A stretch of 64,000 nt of DNA from Favolaschia claudopus (lineage: Eukaryota; Basidiomycota; Agaricomycetes; Agaricales; Mycenaceae): positions 868,001-932,000 of the forward strand of contig JAWWNJ010000014.1 of the NCBI GenBank assembly GCA_037176885.1. The letters are read 5' to 3'. The stretch's first letter is position 1; each line of letters opens with the position of its first letter. Shown piece after piece: positions 1 through 10,742 of this stretch. The notes under the pieces were generated by a model. That model saw nothing but the letters and a program-made list of their open reading frames with translations. It was not told the DNA's origin and ran no database searches. Both the position numbers and the translations under genes were made by a program.

Positions 1-607
1 GGTAGAACTCCGTAGATCTCGGACAACTCAATTTGGAACCGAACGCACTTGATCAAAGACCTCGGTCACCTCTATTTGCAACAACCATAAGTATACGACT
101 ACACACCTTGCCACTGCTGAGCATGAAAATGTTTCCCGGCTTGTCCCGGCCAAAGAATATGGCTTTGAAAATTTCAACTTTTCAAAGGCGAACTAGGTCA
201 AACTCACCGGCCGTAATATGTTTTCCGTGACTCAAAATTCCGAATTGGCGGCCATGCAGTAAATTCCGCATGTTTTCACTTGAACACTGCATACTCATAG
301 CAACCAAGTTTCTGTGTGGGTTTTTACAGAAGATCATGAGAGGTTTCCTCGTGCCAACGGTATCTTCGAGCAATGTCAAATCAGAACACCCGCAACATCA
401 AGGTAATTCGACGATGAGAATATTCAGTAGTTTTATCTCAGATTTGCACTTCATCTTTGTGTCTCTCCTGAGTCCTGACTTATATCCCGCTGAGCTTGCG
501 GGAAAATGATTCCGCTGCCTTTGAAATTGTTCGCATTGACTGGTTCTCTTTCCCTCGCAACCTTGAGCTTCAGAAATTCATTAGGTCGTTAATTCTCTTT
601 GTTCTCT
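1..607. other. No gene recognised
   Basis: Only short ORFs in several frames with no recognisable domain. No repeat boundary was seen before position 608. Confidence 0.5.
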
Positions 608-680
608 AAAATTCTATTTGGCACCTCAAGGTGCCGGAGTACCCGAGGTGCTAAACAACATTTTTCTATTTGGCACCTCA
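608..680 (+). repeat. Solo TIR-like fragment
   Basis: This 73-bp stretch opens with AAAATTCTATTTGGCACC and closes with another CTATTTGGCACC. It matches the terminal repeats of the element at 780-1559, with an internal GGTGCC/GGTGCT palindrome. It looks like a solo or truncated end of the same family. Confidence 0.6.
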
Positions 681-779
681 TTACGTCACCATGCCGATCA
701 CTTGACTGGACTGTATTTATCAGTTAAATGCACTTGGGGTTGAAAACTCGGACCGCGAGAGCCATCGCGATTTCGATTT

Positions 780-1559
780 GGAAAATTCTATTTGGCACCC
801 CCGGGTGCCGGAATACCCCGGGTGCTAAATAACATTTTTCTATTTGGCACCTCCGATTCCGGCCACGTGCCGCCGCGGCAAGCGCTATGCCGATTTGATG
901 CCGACGAGTGGCTGTCAAGTCCGTCACTGAAAAGGAGCAAATAAATTATAAAGCTCTCATATAAAATATGGATGGAAATTGAACAAGCTCAAATTGACGA
1001 GCTTGATTGGTACTGTGTATTACAACCAAATGACTGGCGCTCCTGGGACTCTGCAGATTTGCCAGGACATGCCGGTTTACGGCCATCACAACCAGGAAAT
1101 GTTGTCTTGTCCTCAAAGGCCAGCGCCTAGTGGTTCTAGTCATTGACACCTAATTCTCGAAGTATTTCTGCTGTCCATATAGTCCTAAATTAATCGAAGT
1201 TCAATTGCAGATTATACGCCAACACCATTTGGGAATGATCGGAGCCGAGGTGAAACGACTTGAAATCCTCGAGTAGAAGGTGGCTTGGTTCGGGAAGAAA
1301 ATGAGTATTGTATCTGGCAAGGGTTGCTGCCATGCATATGCATTTACATTGATTTTCTGCTTCAGTGCCCATGCAAACTTCAAGTTCAACCAACACTAGA
1401 CTCGAGGCTGGTGAACGGCTTGATGGCAGAATTGATGGGATCTGTAGCAAATTTGCGTTGGGTCACCAAATTAGGGCGGGTTCGACGGGGTGCCAAATAG
1501 TACTACCCGGGGTACTGTCGAGGTACTCCAGCACCCCGGGGTGCCAAATAGAATTTTCC
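780..1559. mobile_element. 780-bp TIR element, non-autonomous
   Basis: Both ends carry an imperfect terminal inverted repeat of about 70 bp beginning GGAAAATTCTATTTGGCACC. GATTT lies on both sides (775-779 and 1560-1564), consistent with a 5-bp target site duplication. The TIRs contain internal GGGTGC-type palindromes and can probably form hairpins. No transposase ORF is visible inside, so it should depend on a helper. The superfamily is not assigned. Confidence 0.65.
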
Positions 1560-1564
1560 GATTT

Positions 1565-2468
1565 TGAGGCCTTCTGTTCGTTGTATTGCTGGCCTACGTG
1601 CTACTTGAGCTTGGGAAGATGCGCCAGACGCGCTGGACTTCATTCAAAACATCCTCTGCCTTCATTCTGTCTCTGCTCTGCTGCTGCTCTTTCCGAATCA
1701 CCGCACACCGCTCCCAAGCCTTGAGACGGCTCATTAACGAATTTGAAAAAAAAATCATGCGCATGACAACGCACAGTTTCATTGGGGGAGCTTGCTCCCC
1801 CTTTTATCAGAGCCGTCACCGAAAAGCAATAAGCTGTGCTCGAGAGCGTTTTTGATGTAATCAATAAATGCGTGAAATATTGTGACTCCGAGTGATGCGA
1901 GAGATTTCCGCTTGATCCAGAGACAGTCCGCTTGATCCCAGGTGATGGGTGGTGATGGGAACACAATTTTGGCAGATGCGCCGGTGCTGCCATGTCAATG
2001 TCTTCTTTCCCTTCTTCGACGACTATCTGCGAAGAATTTGGGTTTCCTAAAAGTTCCTTTCCTCACGACTGTTTCACAGACGTGAGAATACAACTTCTTG
2101 GTACTCCCTGGATCGTCCGAGGATTTTTTTTTGTGTGTCTGTAGCTGTTCATTTCACGCGTCAAGACTCTGGCTGGAATTGCATTTAGAACGAGTTTTCA
2201 CTGGGGACGATTGAAAAGAGCTAATGTAACAGATTCAATGCGGATGCTTGAAACTGATACACAACGGAGAGCTCAACTTACATTTACTCTAGACAGCCAA
2301 GGAATGGACCTTAGTGAATATGTATTTTTCTGAAACCGAATCTACTTGGGCATAGTTTATAATTTCTTGTTCAACTTATTTTTAAAAGAAAGCAGTTTAA
2401 AACATACATTCATGTCTCACTCAATTCTCATCCGATTCACTTGGCTGAGGGCTTGATTTAGTCTAGTT
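1565..2468. other. No gene recognised
   Basis: Short overlapping ORFs on both strands without a recognisable domain. An 8-A run lies near 1745 and an 8-T run near 2127. Nothing else can be supported. Confidence 0.4.
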
Positions 2469-2819
2469 CAGGGCCTCGCTTGACTAAGTCATGACTTAGT
2501 TGTCACTGATTTTGATGGCTAGCGATCAGCGGCAACTGGATTCTGGAATGGCGATCACTCACGATAAATTAGCGGTGAAATCTACTTCTCTCATATGAGC
2601 GCGAATTTCGATGCGATAAGCGCTCCAATAGTGCTCGTAGCATTCCAGAATATGCCTGCAAAATATCTGGCGCCCCAGTGCTAGCAGGGCTTTGGAAATT
2701 AAAATCTAACTACGACTGCAGAACCCTCGTGGGAACTTAGTGGGGCAACTAATCACTGCGGATCACTAACTAAGTAACGGCGTCACTAGCCGACTAATTC
2801 TTAGTCAAGCGAGGCCCTG
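2469..2819. mobile_element. 351-bp hAT-like MITE
   Basis: Perfect 20-bp terminal inverted repeats, CAGGGCCTCGCTTGACTAAG at the left and its complement ending CCCTG at the right. The CAGGG terminus is typical of hAT elements. No ORF inside. The flanks both contain TCTAGTT, but not directly abutting at the right end, so the target duplication is imperfect. Confidence 0.7.
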
Positions 2820-3218
2820 GGACTCTAGTTCTACTCACACGTTAGCCGTAGGTCACGCTTCATTTTTGTGGCTCGCTCTGCAGTAAAAACAAACAATTTC
2901 ACTCTAAAATGTATCGGAGCTTGTGAGCAACTATCCAATGGAGGACTTTATCTCTTCAGAATTTTATTTTCCCTTTACCGCCGCCTTGTGGTGGAAGGCA
3001 CTTTCAACGCCGACCATTTTGGTCAAGCTGCACAGCGACAAAATGAGCCAGGATTGTTCAGAGGGTTTAGCAGTTTAACAGTGTGATATTCGTCTACGTA
3101 GACAAGCTACTTAGGTACGTGTACCTCGACGAACCCAAAGAGAAATAAAATGCCTAATCACATATATAGAACCACGTGACCCAATGACATAATCATCCAT
3201 CGAAAAAGTCCATCGCTG
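2820..3218. other. Intergenic; CACGTGAC motif
   Basis: No gene seen. The motif CACGTGAC occurs at 3173-3180. It also occurs just upstream of the F-box gene at 47417-47424, and the related GTCACGTG lies at 25905-25912 upstream of the kinase-like gene. It may be a promoter element recognised by bHLH factors (inference). Confidence 0.3.
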
Positions 3219-3707
3219 TCACGGCGGGCTACAGTGAGGTAGCGGGGGCTTCAAGGAAGGATGAAGCCGAGTTGAAGTGAAGGAATAGTCTGCATAGATG
3301 CTATGAGACGGGGCTGAGGCGCTAAACGTGCGACACAAGCTGGATGCGCGCTCCACATCGTGGATGACGCCGGACGCAGGGGAGTTGGCAAGGAAATTCA
3401 AGGTACGGGTATGGAGGAGTGAAACCGATTCGCAGAGCGCTGTGAGGTGTTTTTGGGCGTGCTCGAGTTGTCTCAAGAGCTTGTAGTGCCTCGTCGCTGT
3501 TTTCCTGCCAAGGCGGTAGCGGGCGCATGCGGCGCGCGATGTGAGCGGGGGCTGCTTCGAGCAAATGGCGAGAAACTTGGCGGTGCGCGGGTTCCAGCGC
3601 GGGCCAGGGAAGTGGGGCGTGTCAGCTCGTGGTTGTCTGGGACGAAACGGGGGCCACGGTTGGCGTGGGCTTTTTTGGGTGGCGGGCGTATTTGGGGCTG
3701 GGGGCAT
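3219..3707 (-). CDS. Hypothetical protein, weakly supported
   Basis: An ATG-started ORF of 162 codons. The first 50 residues are rich in proline and arginine. Residues around 75-125 could form amphipathic helices with several cysteines. No domain or family is recognised. It lies in a GC-rich block with other open frames on both strands, so it may be a chance ORF. The CACGTGAC motif at 3173 is on its 3' side and does not help to place a promoter. Confidence 0.25.
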   Translation of the reverse strand: MPPAPNTPATQKSPRQPWPPFRPRQPRADTPHFPGPRWNPRTAKFLAICSKQPPLTSRAACARYRLGRKTATRHYKLLRQLEHAQKHLTALCESVSLLHTRTLNFLANSPASGVIHDVERASSLCRTFSASAPSHSIYADYSFTSTRLHPSLKPPLPHCSPP

Positions 3708-3835
3708 GGTGCTGGGCCGAAACCTCGTCCAGGGCGATGGACGGGCCTGGGCTTATGATCTATCGGCCGCAATCGAGAGCCCGTGGCACGACGCAGACGG
3801 AACGACGACTAGCCAAAACCGATGGTGGTGGTTCT

Positions 3836-3863
3836 GGTTGTTGTTGTTGTTGTTGTTGTTGTT
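3836..3863. repeat. (GTT)n microsatellite
   Basis: About nine tandem GTT units. No coding role is recognised here. Confidence 0.85.
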
Positions 3864-3959
3864 CCAGTGGCAGGGACAAAATCCTGAGCTCGCGGGTGCC
3901 TCGGATAGTCATTCAAGTCAGCACTGAAGAGTTTCCCTGCATGCACTCGCTGTAGAGGG

Positions 3960-5062
3960 TGCAAGATACGGCTTTTGATGCGCCAGTAAAATCACACCAT
4001 ATATCACATTATTTTTTCCCGTCACAAAAAAAAAAAAGAAAAAAAAAATTGTCGTGATACAGTGGTGGGAGAAAAAAAGAAGGGCCGCGGGGTTTTCAGT
4101 AAGTCCGCCATGTACTGGCTAAATCAAATTCTAGACATGGAAGTATGATTCTTCCCTACCATCTACTATGATCTAGCACATTCAGTTGAATATGATGTCG
4201 TGCAGTTCGCCCGAGAACAAAATGGTTGAAAATAAATAAAAATTCCCATAACCGGAAAAACTGAATGGGCTCTCATCAAAAAACCATTTTAATAGGCCAA
4301 AAGTACTTGAAAAATAGACCTAAGTAGTTTGCATTTTGGTTCAATGGAACTGATCCAGATCTGAGCTCGTAATGGCCTTATAACCACATTCTATGAATCT
4401 ACGAGTATTTATATACTCAAAAACCTAATTTGAGGATAAGGTTTGGGCAAGTTTGTCGCGTCAATCGCCTGCAAAAACCCATTCAGGCCCATCATTTTTG
4501 ATCTGGGCCCGCCGCTTTGTCGATCTGCGCCGTTTGTTGTCCTTGGCTATACTTCCTTGGCGTCTTTCTTGCCTTGTTCTCTCCCCGAAGGCGAAACCAA
4601 CGGCAACAAACTCTCTGTGAAGCCGACTCGTCTTTGGCTACAACTTGAACTCACTTCGAGAGCCGCCGCTCAATGGAATCTCAGACTGAGTAAGACCTCT
4701 GACTTGCTTCGAATAGCAAACGGAGTTGCAACTCTCTTCAATATACTTCTCAATGAAATCTGTCTCGCCTATTCTTCAAGTATGGTGATCTTCAATCTAA
4801 ATCTGGCTCTTTTGTTAACACATGCGAGGCTGAAGGTCAATGAATGTGTGTGATGATTCTCTCTTCATTTTCTGTGTACTGACCGCCGCATCGCAGCATT
4901 ATAATCACCCATTTTTCATTTGACAACAACCTGGCACCTGCACCTGCGAAGAGTTATTGCAGTCAGCGTCGTGTAGTGAGTATATACCAGATGCGGCAGC
5001 GCGACACACTTGATATGCGACACATTTGTGTAAGATGTGACACATTGTCACAGCGTGTCACT
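3960..5062. other. AT-rich intergenic stretch
   Basis: Contains A-rich tracts at 4025-4050 and many stop codons. A 136-codon frame from 4443 lacks an ATG start and any recognised domain. Near 4995-5056 there are repeated TGTGACAC/GTGTCACA motifs, similar to short palindromes at 22690 and 52540. Confidence 0.4.
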
Positions 5063-5374
5063 CCCAGTGAGAAGTCCAGGCAGCCAGATCGAACCGAAAT
5101 CGAGCTATAATGAACCAGCGGCGCGATGAGTCGAGCCAGATCAAGCCGTCGGACATTTTTCGAGCGAAAATAGACCGGTTCGCTTTGGGTTCGCTGTGGC
5201 TCGACGGAATTGCCTCTACACGTCGAGCAGAATCAGCGGATTGGCATATCTTGCTCACCGTTTTCCAAAATTCACACGGCCGACAAGGAGAATCTCCTTA
5301 GAAAATGGCGGGGGCTGAAATGGCTCGATATTTGTCCGCTGGCTCGATCTGGCTGCCCGGACTTCTCACTAGGC
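5063..5374. mobile_element. 312-bp TIR MITE
   Basis: The left end and the complement of the right end share AGTGAGAAGTCC, then one mismatch, then GGCAGCCAGATCGA. TGTCACT flanks both sides (5056-5062 and 5376-5382); with the adjacent base this is an 8-bp duplication with one mismatch. That suggests a hAT-like element. No transposase is encoded. It lies 51 bp from the copia insertion. Confidence 0.65.
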
Positions 5375-5425
5375 ATGTCACTGTTGATGAATGGAACATT
5401 TCTGTGACTTTAAGTGACAATCAAC

Positions 5426-5733
5426 TAACAGAATCTGAAAATGCGCGGAAGGCGCAATAACCTCAGTCTCCCGCAATGTGGGATGAAAGACTGTATATTA
5501 AATACCTGAAAATGCGCGGAAGGCGCAATAACTACACAATGAGTAAGTAAATACAAGTAGGTAGATAGATAGAGAACTCACCCTCAGTCTCCCGCAATGT
5601 GGGATGAAAGACTGAGGGTGGTGGACAGACGAGCGCGGTTTATATGTAAGAACAAGGCTGTATGATAAGTATCAGATATCTATCAAGGGCCGGAGCGGCG
5701 GGGCGGCTACCCGGAATAATTCATATTCTGACA
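5426..5733 (-). repeat. 3' LTR of copia element
   Basis: A 308-bp LTR. In element orientation it starts TGTCAGAATATG and ends TTCTGTTA, a TG...TA terminus. Internally it holds two GCGCGGAAGGCGCAATAA motifs and an inverted pair around CTCAGTCTCCCGCAATGTGG. The gag-pol stop codon lies just inside it. Confidence 0.93.
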
Positions 5734-8700
5734 CCCCCACTCGACCCAGGCCGTAGTCCCATAGATAGACAGAATTTGGAGTGCTTGTCATGAGATAAAG
5801 GTTTTGTGAAAATATCGGCCACCATTTCATCTGTAGGATACCACAAGACAATTGCAATACATTCTCCGGTGCGAACCAAGTCATCACGGACAAAATGATA
5901 TTTTCTTTGTATATGCTGAGTCCTAGCGCGGTATTGTGGATCCTGGGACAGAATAATGGCAGCTCGATTATCACATCTCAACTCAGTGGGATTTCTCTGA
6001 TGTTGACCTAGTTCGTCAAAAAAGGATCTTAACCATGCTAGATGTTGTCCTGCATTTGCAAGTCCAATGTATTCACTCTCAGTAGAAGATAGAGCGACCA
6101 TGGATTGCCGACGGCTAGACCATCCGATTGCTCCAGAGTTGACAATGAACACATAACCAGAAGTAGAACGAGATGTATCTCTGTCTCCATTCCAATTGGC
6201 ATCACTGTATCCCAGAAATTGCATGTCCATGCTGATGTCAGCCCCGTTGTATACAAGTTCCCAATGACGGGTGCCTTTGAGGTATCGAAGAAGTCGTTTT
6301 GCTGCTGCCCAATGAATTCTCTTTGGCTTTGCACTAAATCGACCAAGTACTCCTACACTGTATGCAAGATCTGGTCGAGTACCTAGCATGGCATACATAG
6401 CAGACCCGATTACACTTTGATATGGAACAATAGATCCACCTTCGACAATAGCCATATGGGTAATGATACTGTCGTCATCAGGGTCATTCTCTGTGAGCGG
6501 GGTTCCAGTAGACATAGGCGTGAATACAGGTTTGCAGTCTGTCATGCCATAGCGAGAAAGGACTTTGTCAATATACTGACGCTGGTTCAGTGCAATGGTG
6601 CGCTTCTTACGGTTTCGAACGATCTCGATCCCAAGGAGGTATTTGGCTGGACCTAGGTCTCGCATCTTAAAAGTAGATGAAAGCATTCTTTTGACTTTGG
6701 AAGAGAATTCTTTAGAAGTTGCAGCAACAAGAAGATCATCAACATAGACCACAACAAAACAAGTCTGTTTGCCTTCTTTATAAACATAAAGGCAGGTCTC
6801 TGAATTCAAGCGATGAAATCCGAGTTTTAGAATCTCTGTGTCAAAAGTCCTGTTCCAAGTTCTCCCAGCTTGTTTAAGACCATACAATGAACACTTGAGT
6901 CGCCAGCAGTGACCTTCTGGAATTTCAACACCATCTGGAGGCATCATGTAGATTTCTTCCTCCAGTTTACCATTGAGGTAGGCTTGTGAAACATCCAGCT
7001 GATCCAGTTCTAAGTCATATTCGGCAGCAAGAGCACAAATGATGCGAACAGACTCAAGATTGGCAGTGGGCGCAAAAACTTCTTTGTAGTCAACACCTTC
7101 TTTCTGAGTATCTCCTCTGGCAACGATTCGGACTTTGTAACGAGCAATTTTGCCTGTTTCATCCACTTTGACTTTGGGAACCACTTTGGATTTAATAGGC
7201 TTGACACCGTCTGGTATGGGAACAACATCATAGACATCATTTGCTCGGAAACCAGCAAGTTCCTCTTCAAGTCCAGCTTTCCAATGTTCAGCATTAGGAC
7301 CCTGCAATGCTTCTTGCCAGCTAGAAGGGTCAAGAGGGTTCTGAGCTAAAAAGGCTTCTTCAATAGCATCATCTAGAGAAGCAAGCAAGACTGCCTCTGG
7401 AGCATCAGGGACTTCAATGTCTGGTTCGCCAGAAGCTTCATTTTCTTTCGCCTGTTTACGTGCTGCATTCTCTGCATCACGCTGAGCTTTTGACTGATGC
7501 TGTGGTCCTTCAGCTATTCTGTCGTACTCAGCAGTGGGATGTTGTGCCCTTGCATGTGGACGTGTTGACCGCCTAGTAGGTTCCTGTCGTACGCCTGCGA
7601 CCTTGCGCAATGGTGGAGCTCCCCTATTTGATGGATGGACAATAGACGGCGGATCAGCCTGACTTAGATTATCCCCCACTGAACCTGGTATCGGGTGAGG
7701 CAAAGTGTCCAGTTCACCATCATCATCATCATCACCATAATATGGGGTAGACCTCTTCCGCAGTGTCTGAGCAAAATCCTCATATTCTTTCCTAGATGTA
7801 GCAGGTGCCTCAAGCTTTGGTTCTATAGGTGAATCAAGTTCCTGGTCATCAAACCGAACATGCCTAGATGTGATGGTTTCACCATAAGAACCATCTTTGT
7901 TGATTACTAGCAAGTCATACGCTTTACTGTTTTCATGGTAGCCAACAAAGATGCAACGCTTTGCTTTATCGCCAAATTTCTGCTTGTGACGCTTTTCTTT
8001 AGGAATCAGAGGATAAGCTCTACAGCCAAAAGGATGCAGGTGTCGTATGTTTATTGGACGGTCAAAAAGTTTCTCATGAGGGATCTCAAATTCCTGTGCT
8101 GAAGTAGGTGTTCTATTCACAGTATAACCAGCTGCTCGCATTGCTAAGACCCAAAATTTACGAGGAAGGCGTGAGGCAATCAACATAGTTGTAGCTCTGG
8201 AAACAAGTGTTTGATTCATTCGCTCTGCTACTCCGTTTTGCTCTGGAGTGTAAGGTGCTGTTGTTTCATGGATGATGCCTAGACGTTTGAATTCTGTTTC
8301 CATTTGATGAGACGTGAATTCACCACCCCCATCTGTGCGAAAGAATCGAGTCCAGCCCTCACAGAATTCCCAATTAGCAATTTGAGCACGAAAATGAGCC
8401 TCAGTAGATTTTCGCCATTCTTTGAGTTTTGAATAGACTTGGGATTTCTTTTGGGCAAATAGAATCCACACCTCAGAGGAATGATGATCTATAAGGACCA
8501 CCCAGTAGCGTATTCCACCTGGGCCTTCAGGTGTTACCGGACCACCAACATCAGATGATACAATATCTAAAGGACCACGAGCTTTGGTTTGACTTTTGGA
8601 AAATGGTAATTTCTTCATTTTCCCAAGAACACAGGGTTCACAGAATTTGGGGATTCCTGTCAAGGATGTAATTTCACCAAGTCGGCCTTTAGCAACAGAT

Positions 8701-10166
8701 TTCTGTAATAGTTGGAAATTTGTATGACCAGATATTCGATGAAGATGATTGATATCCATAGCAAATAGTGCATGTGGATCTTCACTCAAAGGAGTATAGA
8801 CAATGTGGTACAGTCCCTTCCGATGCTTGGCTTCAATCATTCTTTGCCCTTTTGGGTTTCGAACAATGCAGACATCTGCTTCGAACATGCAATTGTATCC
8901 CTTTTTAGCCATTTGTTGCACTGAGACAAGTGTGATACCAAAGGATGGGACATGTAATGCACGTAGAGAGACATCAGACATCCCTCGCTTTGTTTTGCAA
9001 GATAGACGGATGGTTCCAGTTCCAACTGCATCACAATATGTGTCATTACCAAGCCGCACCCTTTTTGGTGGAGTGAGTACTTTATAAGAACCTGTCTCAA
9101 ACCATGCCTCATTTGGTGTCATGGTGGTAGAAGCTCCAGAGTCAATTACCACAGCTTTGGATGAAGGGTTTGCATCACTCAAAAGATAAGCAGACATAGC
9201 AGCATAAGATTTCTGGGAAACAACAGGTACAGCTAAATGTCCATGTTCAGAGTCATCGGAATCAGATTCAGAATCTGTAGTAGCAGAGGCATTTGCCTTG
9301 TCACGGCGCTTTCTAGGTCTCGCTTTCTCAGACTTCTGCTTGTCATTCTTCTTGGAGTCCTTTGATCCCTGCGCTAGATTCTTCAACTGATAGCAGTTAT
9401 CGGAAGTATGGGATTTGTTTTGTCCATGTATAAGGCAATGTTTATCGCCCTTGGCAGATGGCTTTCCTTTGCCAGGGTTTGTGGATTTAGCAGCTAGAGC
9501 AGTGTCGTCGCTGTTCTCACTCTTTGGCAGTTTACCAAGAGTGATCAGGCGAGCACGAGCTTTATCCCAAGTTATGCCTGTACCAAGAGAGGACACAATG
9601 TTCCCTTTAATGCCTGTCCAGTAGCTATCATCTGGTAGAGTGCTGAGCAGAATGAGAGGCTGAAGCTCTGGGGGAAATGGAAATTCCAGGCGTGCAAGCC
9701 TATCAAAACAGGTCTTGATAGCAGCTACATGAGAAAGAATCTTGTTGCGATCCATGAGCTCTGGTTCGCCTTCAATAACGAGCTTGGTGCTAAAAAGTTC
9801 TGCTAGAACACCCATTGCGGAATCGGCACGATTTTCTGCTTCAAAGCGCTGGCGCAGTTTGGCCCAGAGAATTCCAGCATTAGATTCGTTGACATACTCT
9901 GTGCGCAGTTCTGCTGAAAGAAGCTTCTGAATGACACCTAAAGCACGGCTATTACGTTCGCCAGGGGTATCCTTGAAAGCTACGCCAGCAACAGGAGCTG
10001 TAGCAGGCAGAGGAGTAACAGCAGCAGCAGCAACGGTGGCATCAGCTGCATTTGCAGCGAGGATAACAGATTCAAGCAGAGTGTAGACTCCCTGTAGGCG
10101 CAGTTCCACTGTAGCATTACAGCCGTTTTGGAAACAATATACGGGTTTTGATCGAGTGGTGCTCAT
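5721..10166 (-). CDS. Copia gag-pol polyprotein
   Basis: An uninterrupted 1481-residue polyprotein. The frame stays open upstream to 10289, but the first ATG is at 10166, so that start is chosen. Visible parts, approximate residues: gag (60-220); a variant CxxH...HxxxxC zinc knuckle (244-258); aspartic protease with DSGAS (342); integrase with H-x4-H (476-481), CEPC (509-512) and D539, D612, E648 of the DDE triad; reverse transcriptase with YVDD (1141-1144); copia-type RNase H near the C terminus (SDANWNGD, then SSTESEY). All key residues are present. An acidic and Ser/Lys-rich spacer follows the zinc knuckle. The TGA stop sits inside the 3' LTR, common in this clade. The single frame implies that the Gag:Pol ratio is set by processing or splicing rather than frameshifting (inference). 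Confidence 0.93.
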   Translation of the reverse strand: MSTTRSKPVYCFQNGCNATVELRLQGVYTLLESVILAANAADATVAAAAVTPLPATAPVAGVAFKDTPGERNSRALGVIQKLLSAELRTEYVNESNAGILWAKLRQRFEAENRADSAMGVLAELFSTKLVIEGEPELMDRNKILSHVAAIKTCFDRLARLEFPFPPELQPLILLSTLPDDSYWTGIKGNIVSSLGTGITWDKARARLITLGKLPKSENSDDTALAAKSTNPGKGKPSAKGDKHCLIHGQNKSHTSDNCYQLKNLAQGSKDSKKNDKQKSEKARPRKRRDKANASATTDSESDSDDSEHGHLAVPVVSQKSYAAMSAYLLSDANPSSKAVVIDSGASTTMTPNEAWFETGSYKVLTPPKRVRLGNDTYCDAVGTGTIRLSCKTKRGMSDVSLRALHVPSFGITLVSVQQMAKKGYNCMFEADVCIVRNPKGQRMIEAKHRKGLYHIVYTPLSEDPHALFAMDINHLHRISGHTNFQLLQKSVAKGRLGEITSLTGIPKFCEPCVLGKMKKLPFSKSQTKARGPLDIVSSDVGGPVTPEGPGGIRYWVVLIDHHSSEVWILFAQKKSQVYSKLKEWRKSTEAHFRAQIANWEFCEGWTRFFRTDGGGEFTSHQMETEFKRLGIIHETTAPYTPEQNGVAERMNQTLVSRATTMLIASRLPRKFWVLAMRAAGYTVNRTPTSAQEFEIPHEKLFDRPINIRHLHPFGCRAYPLIPKEKRHKQKFGDKAKRCIFVGYHENSKAYDLLVINKDGSYGETITSRHVRFDDQELDSPIEPKLEAPATSRKEYEDFAQTLRKRSTPYYGDDDDDGELDTLPHPIPGSVGDNLSQADPPSIVHPSNRGAPPLRKVAGVRQEPTRRSTRPHARAQHPTAEYDRIAEGPQHQSKAQRDAENAARKQAKENEASGEPDIEVPDAPEAVLLASLDDAIEEAFLAQNPLDPSSWQEALQGPNAEHWKAGLEEELAGFRANDVYDVVPIPDGVKPIKSKVVPKVKVDETGKIARYKVRIVARGDTQKEGVDYKEVFAPTANLESVRIICALAAEYDLELDQLDVSQAYLNGKLEEEIYMMPPDGVEIPEGHCWRLKCSLYGLKQAGRTWNRTFDTEILKLGFHRLNSETCLYVYKEGKQTCFVVVYVDDLLVAATSKEFSSKVKRMLSSTFKMRDLGPAKYLLGIEIVRNRKKRTIALNQRQYIDKVLSRYGMTDCKPVFTPMSTGTPLTENDPDDDSIITHMAIVEGGSIVPYQSVIGSAMYAMLGTRPDLAYSVGVLGRFSAKPKRIHWAAAKRLLRYLKGTRHWELVYNGADISMDMQFLGYSDANWNGDRDTSRSTSGYVFIVNSGAIGWSSRRQSMVALSSTESEYIGLANAGQHLAWLRSFFDELGQHQRNPTELRCDNRAAIILSQDPQYRARTQHIQRKYHFVRDDLVRTGECIAIVLWYPTDEMVADIFTKPLSHDKHSKFCLSMGLRPGSSGGVRI
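5734..5742 (-). promoter_or_regulatory. Polypurine tract
   Basis: In element orientation GAGTGGGGG directly precedes the 3' LTR terminus TGTCAG. This is the expected plus-strand DNA primer of an LTR retrotransposon. Confidence 0.8.
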
Positions 10167-10500
10167 TCGTTTGTGCTTACCTTTGTTTTGCTTCCCGTCG
10201 CCAGCTCCACTTCGGCCGAATCTGAGTTTGCTTCCGCCACCTAGAGAACACCAGGAAAAAAACAGGGGGTTAACAGAACTGAGGATCAAGACTCAGCTGC
10301 TACTTGCCCAGAGTTCGACAGGGCCGTGACTTGCGAGCAAGGGCCAAAACAAGAGACCAGCGGCACTTGATGTGGTACGGCAACACCCCACAAAGTGGTG
10401 CTCCCGGCTTTGCCGATGACAGAATCGTCAACAAACGTAAGCACAAATGAACGAGCACCACTCAATCAAAACCCGTATATTGTTTCCAAAACGGCTGTAA
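10117..10500. repeat. Inverted 64-bp repeat at the gag start
   Basis: 10117-10180 and 10437-10500 are inverted copies of one another with about three mismatches, separated by 256 bp. The copy nearest gag contains the polyprotein start codon; in the other copy that triplet is changed. In genomic RNA these arms could pair into a long hairpin between the primer site and gag. Confidence 0.85.
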
Positions 10501-10730
10501 CATGAGAAATCGGCCAGTCTTCTGCTCCGGAAAGCTCAGAAGAAGCCGAGTTTGCCGCAGTTGACATTGTGTGAGAAGTCCGAGGTGAGATAATCAGAGT
10601 CCGAGGGAATTTCGGCAACAGGTCGTGTGATTGATTGATTGATACAAGTCTGTGCTTGTGATGCTTCGAGCTCTGATGAGCGAGCAGGTGAGTCTTCCAA
10701 TAGGTACGTCTTCAGAGAGCTAGCGCTCGG

Positions 10731-10742
10731 TGGCCCATAACC
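10731..10742 (-). promoter_or_regulatory. Primer binding site, half-tRNA type
   Basis: Immediately inside the 5' LTR the element reads GGTTATGGGCCA. It is complementary to the anticodon stem-loop of eukaryotic initiator methionine tRNA (GGGCCCATAACC) with a mismatch near the end. Drosophila copia and yeast Ty5 are primed by such a cleaved initiator tRNA, so the same mechanism is likely. Confidence 0.75.

Noticed and set aside
3447..3955. Several overlapping frames of 99-128 codons on the plus strand
   Set aside because: GC-rich DNA keeps many frames open. None has a domain, and they overlap the equally weak minus ORF.
4443..4853. 136-codon plus-strand frame
   Set aside because: No ATG start, no domain, AT-rich codons without bias.
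5110..5407. Small ORFs within the MITE at 5063-5374
   Set aside because: The element is too short for a transposase and the frames show no DDE-type motif.
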